Of a stretch of 64,000 bases of DNA, positions 38,311 to 48,345 are shown in pieces. Within the stretch, counting starts at the first letter, position 1, and every line of letters starts with the position of its first letter. The notes below the pieces were generated by a model. That model was given only the letters and a program-made list of their open reading frames with translations, ran no database searches and was not told where the DNA came from. Both the position numbers and the translations under genes were made by a program. Source of the stretch: Dicaeum eximium (Eukaryota; Chordata; Aves; Passeriformes; Dicaeidae). Location: NCBI GenBank assembly GCA_013396995.1, contig VWZP01002584.1, forward strand, positions 1-64,000, given 5' to 3'.

Positions 38311-40079
38311 AGGCAGATGAATGTAACAGAATAAAGCTTGTGGAATGAATTGACTGGGACAGATAACCACAACAAAGTGAAGGTGATGGCTATTAGGCAT
38401 TAACACTTTTTTCTGAAGCAGTCATCTTAAATCACCACTTGCAAAGCCCATTAGCACATGGCATTTTTTTGCCTGTGTTTGAGGAGTGTAGTTCTGAGGA
38501 CTTACTTATCACAGCAGTAGGGGCTTTACAGAATTACATTCTAAACTCCCTTTTTATTTTCAGCTTGAAAAGGTGGCATAAAAGAACCTGTTACCTACAA
38601 AAAGAGAGAATCAAGCTTGTAGTGGATGATCTTAAAATAGCAGTATATCCTATAGATCACTCAGGACTGCTGTTTATGTTATGCCACTCCCAGGGATTAT
38701 TTTCATTTATGATCATCCCTTGTTGTCTTATAAAGGTCTGTGATCATACCTAAATGTGGTCATACCTATGTGAGGCCATGCTAGATAACATATGGTGGTG
38801 TATGCTGAAGTACAGTGAAGTCATATTTAAACTTAATATTTCTGATCAAAGGAAAAAAATAACAACTTGCTGATGTGTCCATTTTAGGCTTTACCCTGTT
38901 GCCTCTTTATGACTTTTATTTGCTTCTTTAAATCATTTTAAACCCATGAAAAGCAACAATCCCTGCTCCCCAAGACTGGTGTGCTTACATAGATTTCAGC
39001 AAAATTTAATTTGTTTAATTTTAAGGAAATTTTTGTGAAAAGTTTGAGATGGTATCTCTAGATAGTGACAAACATAAATACCAATATTTCAGTGCTGTGC
39101 TAAGGTATAAGGAAAGAGAACCTGGAATGGATGAATTTTTATTTTCAGTTGGGATAAATCATATTTCTTCTATTTATCATTTCCCTTTAAAATAAGTTTG
39201 CATTGCTCGAATGGTGACCTTTGCTAATGTGATCCTTACAGATCCATCCTTATAGCTGGTTCTGTTTACTTTTGCAAATGGGGCTTCTCCATTCTGTTAT
39301 TATTTTAGGGACTCGGTATCTTTCCAGGAATTTCATCTCTCCCAGAAATGTGTGGTTGTGTTCCCTCAGGGCGCATGGTAAGAAGCGACGGCCTCACTTC
39401 TTCAGATAGTTCTGCACAAGAGTGTAGGAATAGGAATGCTGGCTCAGCTCCAAGCTCCTTCTCTTCTGGCAATACCCTATGTAAAATGCTTTTAAGGAAG
39501 ATTATAATAACCTAACAGATGGCTTGTGTAGGATAATCTGACACTGATCGCTTATACTTAAAGGTTGTTTTAAACCCAGAAGTATAATTTATTTCCACTT
39601 TTTTATTACGAGTATTTATCATAGCAAAATGTTTTCTGTAGAGATGTCTCTGAATCTTGTATTCCTGATGTCAGCAGTAATCAGTTCTTCAGTCAGATAA
39701 TATGTCTTTATAAAGAAACATTTTTGTTTTGCTTTTTTTATTCTTTATGCTGCCATGTGAGAACTTTGTGTCATCATTATTTCATACAAGATTACTGTGA
39801 CAGCAGTTATTCCTCTTTCCTCAGCAGTAAACAATCTCACACCTTTTCAATCTTGACATGTCTTCCAGATTCATGATCATTCTTATAATTTTTCTCCAAG
39901 TTCACGATCTATCCCTAAATACCTGGTTTCAAAAAAGTTTTCAGATTAATTTCACTCCTGCTGGTAAATATAAAACTGCTTTTCTCTCCTCCATATTCAC
40001 ATCTTCTATCTATTCCAGGCACACCTCTAAGCAATATTAAATGAAGCTGAATTAGTGTGGAAAAGAATGGCTGTTGGGA
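38311..40079. other. Unique AT-rich non-coding DNA
   Basis: No gene is seen. The 104-codon plus-strand frame at 38439-38753 is uninterrupted but I can assign it to no family. There are no obvious repeats. Confidence 0.5.
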
Positions 40080-40260
40080 ATTAGGAAGCCTAAATTTGAT
40101 TAGTTCTTGTTGGTCAAATCATAAACTCTCCTATATGCCTACCTACAAAATAGGGATAATAGTAGTTGCTTGCTCACGGAATGGAATACAGGCACAAGAA
40201 CTCACATGATATAAATACCTCAGGAAATGTTCTCAAATATATATTGTGCTATAAAAGTGC
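40080..40260 (+). mobile_element. Ancient MIR-like SINE fragment
   Basis: The order of strings matches the MIR 3' half: TCAAATCATAAACTCTCC, TATATGCCTACCTACAAAAT, AGGGATAATAGTAGTTGC (40151-40168), and further on a weaker TGTGCTATAAAAGTGCAGG resembling the end of the consensus. The block around 40145-40168 is the clearest part. Confidence 0.6.
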
Positions 40261-40578
40261 AGGTTATCTGTATTCAGCCAGCCCAGTGGCTTGAATCTAA
40301 TTGTTTCCTGATAAAATGTAAAATATAATAGATTTTGACATGTAAAATTTCCAAGTATGTGACTATATTCCCTTCATTAGAGGCATATAAAAAGCCCCTT
40401 TGAAGTAAAAGTAGGAGAAATAATAATTCTACCTGACAAGAATAGCTGGAGCATTAAGATTATGACTTAAAGATTAGCTAGACAATAAAATACAATACTG
40501 GCCTCCTTCTCACCTCATAGGAGCTTCTTCAAAAGGAAGTCATAGATAATGAAGTTATAAACAGGAGCTTTTGGTAAA

Positions 40579-40620
40579 AAGAGGAAAAAGAAAAAAAAAA
40601 AAAACAAACCAACACCAAAC
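40579..40620. repeat. A-rich low-complexity tract
   Basis: An A-rich run (AGGAAAAAGAAAAAA...) passes into AAACAAACCAACACC, which is the antisense of the TTTGGTTTG-type tracts frequent in this window. Confidence 0.85.
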
Positions 40621-40639
40621 CTTTATTCATTGGTAATCT

Positions 40640-41110
40640 CCACACTTTCTCTTAGGGGTATCTGGAGATACCCTGCTGGAATTGCTGGAATTGGCACTGA
40701 GTATCTGTTACTTGGCTATTTTTTGACCAGCTCATAGTCTGTGATCTCCTCATCCTTGGTGAAACACAGGTTATTGCTGCTGGAGTCCTGTCAGGGGTGA
40801 ATTCAAGACTCTTTGACTCCAATATCAGAAGGTTTATATGATTTATTAAAATGAGTCCATTGTTCAGAAGGATTTGGGCTATTTCTGCCCAGGTACAGAG
40901 CTTAACTTCTTGCTTCTTCAAGCTCCATACTGAAAGGTGCAAGAACGCTTACAAATTCCATTGGTAACAATTTTTCACATCATTGGCTGACAGAGAGAAG
41001 AGAAAGAAAAGGCCCACGTTGCCCATGTAGGACAGGGCAGCCAGACACTCATGTCCTTGAAACCTGATAAAAATGAGAGTTTCCCTTAGAATAAAAGTTA
41101 GCAAATCTGC
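40640..41110 (-). mobile_element. Possible degraded ERV LTR
   Basis: The region has LTR-like composition and on the minus strand offers TTTAATAAATCATATAAACC (about 40832-40851), an AATAAA signal, upstream of a GACTCCAA-type stretch similar to that at one end of some songbird ERVK LTRs (plus-strand GACTCCAATATCAGAAGG near 40816). I see no matching terminal TG/CA pair or target-site duplication. The 96-codon minus-strand frame at 40652-40942 would then be LTR-derived. Confidence 0.3.
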
Positions 41111-42949
41111 AATCAGGGAAACTCATAAAATATCATAACTACCACTGGTTTAAGGCAAAATGCATGAAGATAAGTAGGCTATAGTTTAGCCAAGATGCCA
41201 TGGTTTTCCTTGCAAATGGACAGCACACCTGGTGCTTCCTCTGCTGCAATGACAACTGACATGTCATGTCTCACATAATTAGTTTTATTTTGATCAGACA
41301 ATATTAGTTTTATTATAGTACCTATTTGTTTTTTAGAAAAAGAGAGACTTTTTTGGTTACGGTGGTGATTGTTTTGGTTTGTTTTTGTGGATGGCCAGAT
41401 TAGCTTTTAGAATTTATCCTTTGTTTAACATGAGATTTTAATTGTCATCCTCTGTCTTGGTCACTTAGTACTGTAGGCTTAACCTACTCTGGTTCTTCAT
41501 GACCAGAAATGTTACTACACCTCTTCTGAGCAGTTATTGTCTTAAGCTTTAAAAGAGATTCATTTTCTCATACCAGTGCATGGGTGTTCACTTCATCTTC
41601 AGATGTATTTCCAAACCTCAGCAACTCTTCTTCAGACTTGAGTTATCCAAATCTGAAAAGCTGTTGGTCTTGGCTTGTAGGGAGTTTGTGCATCACTGTT
41701 AAGCAGATGTAACCTGTTTTTTTCCAGAAATGTAAGCCGAGTGTTCACAATGCCAGTGTCTTTATTTTGCTGGTACCTTCTCCTTGGCTCTTCCTGTTGT
41801 AGGAGATGACTCCTAAGTTACACTTGGACAAAGTTGGCCAGACTGCAGCAATAAAAGGCACTTTTGGTTGGATCTTAGCAACAGGGTGACTTAGTCTGTA
41901 GAAAGAGGAAATGAAAGTTTGTGGAAGTCTCTGCAATACCCATGAATTCTCCTTAGCTTTGGGATCAGGTGGTTTAGATTTACTGTTTTGCCCTTTCTTT
42001 TCCCTGTCAAGCCATCACAAATGTTCCCTAACAAAATTTAATTAATTTTTTTTTTCTTCAAATAATGGGCATGGTTATCAATAAAAATGAATTCTGTGAG
42101 GTGGCCTTGAGCACTTCAACAGCACAAAGCTTCTACCAGACAAAGGTAAGACTAAAAGACCAATGCTTGAAAGTTGCAAGCAGCTGGAAAAAAGGAGCCT
42201 TTACATTGGAATTATTTATCCAGTCTTAACTATAGCTCACATTGTGTGACTCAGCTATAATTCTATTAGCAATAAGACACTGCAGGGAGTGTATTTCCAA
42301 GCAATTATTATACTTGGGTGATTAAAGTAATTCTAGATATGACCTTGTCCCACATAACACCGCCAGAGGCATGTTGCAATCTTGCAGAAGTGTATTGCTT
42401 GTCTCATCTCATTGCTTAATTATAAAATGTACACGGTAAATATTCTGGAGATAGGAAATGGAACCGATGCTATAAAACCTTCAGGTATTACATTATAAAA
42501 TAAAATGTAAAGTACAACTCCTTTTTTCGCCAATCACCTTCAATTTTATAACAAAATAAGCAAGTAATCAATTGCAATCATAAACCAACTTATTCTGAAG
42601 CCACACAAGATGGAAAGATCATTATATCACATAAAAATACACCTTTTCTCTTTTTTATTACTTTCTTCCTGTGTTACTAGAAGCTTTTCATGTCAATATA
42701 AAGCAGTTCAATCTATAACCTATGGTCTTCCTCAAAGATTTTTTTTCTCCCTATAGCAAGGCTTATATCTGATTCAGAACAGGTACATGAAATTCACCTC
42801 TATTTCCTGTTATTTTTTTTCAGAACTGAGATCCAAACTCATTCTCTCAAAGGAGGAAAAAAAAAGGTTTATGTAGTCATAGGTATGATAGTCTTGCTGC
42901 TGGGTTTCTTCATTCTGAGGATAAGATTATTATCAAAATTCACTGCTGG
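41111..42949. other. Unique non-coding DNA, possible conserved element
   Basis: No gene is seen. The part at about 42230-42620 is rich in TAATTA, ATTA and CAAT-type cores and keeps CpGs in AT-rich DNA; see findings. The remainder is ordinary. Confidence 0.5.
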
Positions 42950-43039
42950 GGAAGAAGGAAAGAAGGAAAGAGGGAAAGAGAGAAAGGAAGGAAAGAAGGA
43001 AAGAAAGGAAAGAAGGAAAGAAAGGAAAGAAAGAAAGGA

Positions 43040-43095
<56 letters not shown>

Positions 43096-43097
43096 AA

Positions 43098-43137
<40 letters not shown>

Positions 43138-43174
43138 AAAAGAAAGAAAGAAAAAGAAAGAAAAGAAAAGAAAG
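42950..43174. repeat. Compound purine microsatellite (GAAA)n/(GGAAA)n/(GAAAAA)n
   Basis: About 225 bp are almost pure purine on the plus strand, starting as GAAGGAAAGA-type mixed units and becoming a long GAAA run with occasional GAAAAA interruptions. All long frames over it on both strands (Lys/Glu/Arg-rich or Phe/Leu/Ser-rich) come from the repeat. Confidence 0.97.
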
Positions 43175-43530
43175 CACTGAATTCTGAAGGGAACACAAAC
43201 TGGTAATCACTGTTGTAGGATATCTGTATGCAAGAAATTTCAGTTATGACATAATTAAATCTTTGGTCATAGAAATACTTCTTGGGCCTGATCAAAAGCT
43301 GACAGGATTAAATAGAGCCACCATGAGTTAGTGCAGATCAATCATAAAATATTGTGAGGTTATTTAGAAATATAAAAATATATTTTGCCATATATTTTTT
43401 CACACTATATTTTTTCAGTGTTGCCCTTCACATGATTTTGAGTCTTTGCTTCTATTTGCTTAGAAATCATGGAATAAAGCAAGAATTTGCCTACACAAAA
43501 CTTAACACATTAGTAATTGACATACAGAAC

Positions 43531-43628
43531 ATTTTCTAGGGATTAATAACCAGCTGGGAGAGCTGATGGCCTGAGGCAAAGCCAAGGGCCATTACCACCT
43601 GGCTGGTTATTAAATCCCCAGGAAATTC
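43531..43628. repeat. Long imperfect inverted repeat (98-bp hairpin)
   Basis: Left arm 43531-43577 pairs with right arm 43581-43628 around a 3-nt AAA loop. The left arm reads ATTTTCTAGGGATTAATAAC and on through CAGCTGGGAG to TGATGGCCTGAGGC. The reverse complement of the right arm reads GAATTTCCTGGGGATTTAAT and on through AACCAGCCAGG to AATGGCCCTTGGC. Most differences are single transitions, many of which would be G-U pairs in RNA, plus a few one-base bulges. It could be a miniature inverted-repeat transposon, a pre-miRNA-like hairpin or a palindromic regulatory element. I do not recognise a family. Flanking target-site duplications are not obvious. Confidence 0.85.
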
Positions 43629-43688
43629 CCAATGCTAAGGTCATGATTGCTATTACAATCCTTTTTTATAAAGTAAAAAAAAACAACA

Positions 43689-43704
43689 AAAAAAAAAAAA
43701 AAAC
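43689..43704. repeat. Poly(A) run
   Basis: A run of about 15 A residues after AAACAAC. There is no retrocopy body upstream of it that I can recognise, though the hairpin element ends about 60 bp before. Confidence 0.85.
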
Positions 43705-44039
43705 CTTGCTTCACTTTATTTCATCCTTTTTAATAATTTATTTTAAAACACTGCATGTAATATGGATACAATGTCACTGGTGTTTGGACATTTCTAGGGA
43801 TGTAAAACCCCCTCAGTATCAACAGAAAGCCTCCTATTTTTTCCTGTGGATCAGGCACAATCAAAATGCTTTTTGAGTATCTAGTACAATGTCAGGGTTA
43901 GTTTATACTAAGAAACAAAACACTTCCATTTTAAGTTAGTTATGAAGAAAAATGGCAAATCCCTCTATTGGCTGGGAAAAGAGTAGATAAGTAAGAAGCA
44001 TTAAATTATATAATTTATATTGTAAAATGATATTGTTGC

Positions 44040-44700
44040 AGTCAGATGTCTGTTCAGGCCATTACTGTACCTTGTGTACAAAATGACAATTTTAATTGTG
44101 ACTGGATGTGATCTACAGTGCAGCCCACAGCAACCAAGCCTATGATAGTCAGAAAGAGAATGCAGTCAGTGCCCTGTATGCAAATGCTATTAGGAGAATC
44201 AGCTGCTTGGTAAAACAAGTCTGGCATCAGAGAAGGAAGGGCGAAACTGTCATATTTTATTGTCAATAGGAGTGATGAAGCCATGTAGATTAGATTAGAA
44301 CAAACCTAATTGGAGATATGGGTGGTTTACAGTACAGTAGGGGGAACTGGCGCTAATTTGTGTCACGCTATGCCATGTCACTACCACTTGAAATTCCATT
44401 GGGCAATATTAATTCAAACAGAGGTCTAGGCTGCTAATAAATGAGGTAAATTGAGTCAATTACTAATTTCATGCTTTTCTGATTTTTGGTTTAGATAGAT
44501 AATATCCACAATTTAATGCACTGTCCTCTAGAGATCTTTGCCACTTATGAAGAACATGTGTTCATGGAATTATTTATACTATTCCTGTTGATAAACATTG
44601 CTCCTGTACCCAGAGCAACGGGACAAAGGGCAGGAAGGGAGCCAGGTTTTGTCTGCCTTTTCCTCTTGATTGAACTATTTCATTAGTTGTGATATGACTT
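44040..44700. promoter_or_regulatory. Candidate conserved non-coding element
   Basis: The stretch has high sequence complexity, no repeat homology that I recognise, an octamer ATGCAAAT at 44178-44185, a palindrome ACAATTTTAATTGT near 44086-44099 containing a TAATTG homeodomain-type core, further TAAT cores near 44284-44310 and 44406-44470, and unusual CpG-bearing strings (GGCGCTAATTTGTGTCACGC near 44350) in AT-rich DNA. This is the look of a vertebrate developmental enhancer, but the call is inference from motif content only. Confidence 0.3.
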
Positions 44701-47700
44701 TCTTGCCTCCGGGCAGATCTTCACTTTTTCTTTGTCATTTGCTTCCTTATCAGTGGCACAACAAAGTCTTCATTCACGTGCCTGCAGTGACATTTCCCTA
44801 TCAATGTCTTATCACTGCTTTAAGCAGTTGGGAAGGATATTTTGTACAAGTTAAGGCAGAGGGGAGCAGCTTTTACGCCCCTCTCTCGGAGGATAGACCC
44901 CAAAGCTCATCTTGAATCTCACTGTCGAGTGTACATTTTCTTGATTGCTCCCATTTTTCTGAGACAGAGCTTTTAATAACACACTGCCTCTCCCACTCTG
45001 CTCTTGCTCCACTCCTACCTGAGGCTGATAAGGCAGGAGCTGTGCAATCAGCTGCTGCAGCTCCCTCCTGCACTGCCCAGGGAGTGCTCTCTGATCCACT
45101 GGCTCACTTTCAAGTCTTGGATGCTCTCCCAGAAAACCCACTTCTAACAGAATCTCTCCTACTCTATCAGCATAATGGAAAACTCGATACCTCTGTTTGG
45201 GAAAGACAAAGCAGAATAAACATGATGGAAGGGTTTTGATCTCTCTGGCAGAATTATTTGGCTGCTCTGCCATATCTTCTTACTGAAATAGCATATTATT
45301 TATTATTGCTACCTGAACTCGCCACCTTAGTTCAAAATGTGTATCACCTACTGCCATTTCTTTCTCTTTCTCATAAATGAATGCCAATCACTTATAAAAG
45401 TTAAAATAAATGACAAAGACATAAAGAAACACTAGCCCCACCCCTCAAAAAAAAAAAAAAAAAGGAGAAAAAAGAGAAACTCTAACATAAACAACCTAAT
45501 TTGGAAAGTTATTGGGGAGAAATAATGGTTCAGAAAATACTTATACCAAGATAATATTCCTTCTTGCTTCTATGAAGCAAGCTCAGCATTTCTCCTTCCC
45601 ACTTACTTTTCTATTTTTTCAAATATAATTTTACATGTTAGCCTTTGATTATTGTTACATCTTCCTCCGTGGGATATGTTGTACTCTCATTTTAGTGTGT
45701 ACAGAAGTTCATTGTTTTTTTAAAACCTTTGATGTTTTAAGCCAAGAATTAATTGTGAGAGATAGTAAGAATAAATTAGATGGAAGAAACCTTCTATAAA
45801 CACACAAATATTGTGATCAGGCTGATGGAAAAGGAAGTACTGAAAAGTGCAGAGGCAGCTAAATGACATAAAATTATCTGATGCCAAATGATCTGAAGCC
45901 ACAGTCCCATCTTTCATGGTTCAGTACAGGTCATTGGGTGAATTTTATTTTTCACACTAACCTTTGTCTGTATTTGTATAATGAGTATTCATGACTACAT
46001 CTTGAGGAGGTGTTTAAGTCCCTGCATCTTGTGGATACAAAAGAGGCTATCAAAGCTGCAGATAGATCCCTTTCAGCCAGAATTTAGATTTATTTAGTGT
46101 TGCCATTTCATGACTGCAGACATTTTAGATGGAGCTTTTAATCTTTATTTTTTTGGTTAAAAAGTAATAAAGAATTGCCTCCTCAAATACTGGCTTTATT
46201 TGTGAATATGCATAGGTTATTCAGATCCTATCAATATTTGGTATTTTTAAGTCTTTTCAGGAAGTCTTTTTCCTCACATTTTTTCCACAGAATTCAAACC
46301 CACCACTTCTGGGATGTCTTAATGTCTAATAATTTCTTTAGAACGATCATTTGTTTTATGACATCCTGAAGTGTACTGTATACAAACATATTTTTACATC
46401 ATGGCACAGGGCGAGGGAGAAAAAGGGAGAAAAAAAAACCCTCTTGACTTTTGGGTGAAATATTAATCTTCAAATCCAGATGAAAATGAACATGGCCACT
46501 TATTAATATTAATACTAGCCTATTAGTATGTATAATATGAATATCTCAACAACTACTCATTCTCTAAGTTGATAAACCAACAATGAGTGTATCATTCTGT
46601 GAAACACTGTAAGCCTTTAAGTGCAGGGGAGAGACACTGCAGCTGAATTATGAAACAGATTGGTTCTGTGCTAGATTTCTACTTTGCATGTTTGTGAGGA
46701 TATTAACCTCAGGATGGGAGTTGTGTGCCCCCTAATTACACACTCAGGTTATTTTGAAAAGCTTTTAATCGGACTTTCACATAACAGTGAACATGAAAAC
46801 ATACAGATAAAAAGGGGCCATGCCTTTGAATTTACATGGGCAAATAATACTTTCAAGTCTTCAGCAGTAATTTTTTCTGTTGACATTGTAGATGTGAGGT
46901 TTATGCCATCTGGGTCAATAACCTCCTTGTTTCAAGAAAAATGGCTTCTTTTTCTGAAATGTTTAACAGACAGTGGAGGAGATTAAACAGAAGCTCTTAC
47001 ATAATCTTTTCATTTGTATGTTAAGAAGAGATGGACAGGATGCATATAGATGGTATTTGTGGAATTTTTACCAAAGCTATCATTGCAATCGAAATCTGAA
47101 AATAAATTACTTTTCCATTACCATCATTCACAATTTTTTTTTTTCATAAGTTTAGGAGGGTAAAGTCCTGGCTTAAGCCTTTTCAGTGAACTAAAAGCAT
47201 TAGGAGGAGATAAATACAATGAGTGCAAATCCATTTTACTGCTGAAATTATTGTCTTACTCGCTCAGTAGGAAATACTCTCCCGCCATGGCTGCAGGACT
47301 TGTCAGAAGAAATTCTGGCTCTACTGAAATTAAGAGAAAAGCTTTCTTTGATGTCAGTGGGGACAGGATTACATCTTGGTGTTTGCCACCATGGATGCTA
47401 ATTTTAACCCTCAGGAGAAATGTATTCACCAGTGTCCTCAAAGCCGAGCTTTGCAGTATTTATTACAGACTCTCTGCTCTCCAGCAGAGCACTACTTTTT
47501 ATTTTTCTGCCAATTCTGACTGCAAATAAATAAAATCTAAGTATGGAATCATTAAATCTGTCCTCTTTCTGGCTTCTCCTGTACTTTTAGTAGAAGACTA
47601 AGGTTAGGTGGTCAGTTTTTTATTGGGCAGTGAGCACTTACATAAAATAAGATTCACCATAAGATATCACAATTAATAGATTTCTAAGAAAGTAAATTTA

Positions 47701-48214
47701 GCGACTTCTTAAGAAAAGAAACCCAAATAGGCACGACCACCAAATAGATGTAATTTTTATTTCAGAAATATTTTATGAGACTATGTTATTCGAGACTTAT
47801 AACCAACAATTTGCTGCTCTGAAGTCCATATGTAGATTTTAATATCCAATGCCACATGTTAAAAAGAATTCAGATGTTTAACTCTTAGAAGACTGGTGCA
47901 TGATCATATGTTGCAGTCTAAAAATAAGGTTTTTCCCTCTAATGTAAGAGATATTGAAACTAGCAATGGTTCATGAACACCTGCTGCCATCAGGCTCTTA
48001 GTGGAGTTTTCACAAAGGATTGTAACTGCAACATTTAGTGAATGATTACTTAAAAATCTACTTATTTTAACTGCTTTAAATTGCAAGCCACTCCCATAAC
48101 AAAAACCTGAGTAGTGTAGTCTGTCTGTCCACAGATTTCTTGTCTTGGAAAGTGTGTCTTTGCCCTGGAGGAACCCTGGTATGCTCAGGAAATATATTAA
48201 GGGCTAAATTTTCT
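44701..48214. other. Unique non-coding DNA with one GC-richer patch
   Basis: A GC-richer patch at about 44870-45240 holds a 140-codon minus-strand frame (44851-45273) and two shorter overlapping frames. None resembles a known protein, and the longest frame's start lies in ordinary AT-rich sequence. A 17-base A run lies at 45447-45463. Frames at 46684-46986 and 47251-47529 (plus) are unassignable. Confidence 0.45.
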
Positions 48215-48215
48215 A

Positions 48216-48345
48216 AATATCATAGAAAGGTCTGAGTTAGAAGGCACCTTCAAAGATCATCTTGTGCTGCCCCTCTGCCATGGACAAGGGAATCTTTCGC
48301 TAGAACAGGTTGCTCATGTTGGCTCATGCTTTCTATGGAGGTGTT
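48216..48345 (-). mobile_element. CR1 LINE 3' tail fragment (antisense)
   Basis: The plus strand reads ATCATAGAAAGGTCTGAGTT, then AGAAGGCACCTTCAAAGATC, ATCTTGTGCTGCCCCTCTGC, CATGGACAAGGGAATCTTTC and GCTAGAACAGGTTGCTCA. This is the antisense of the CR1 3' end: the first string is the terminal tail, followed by the highly conserved 3' UTR block. It is short and moderately diverged. Confidence 0.85.

Noticed and set aside
42869..43295. Long Phe/Leu/Ser-rich and Lys/Glu-rich frames of 100-120 codons
   Set aside because: They are translations of the GAAA/GGAAA purine tract.
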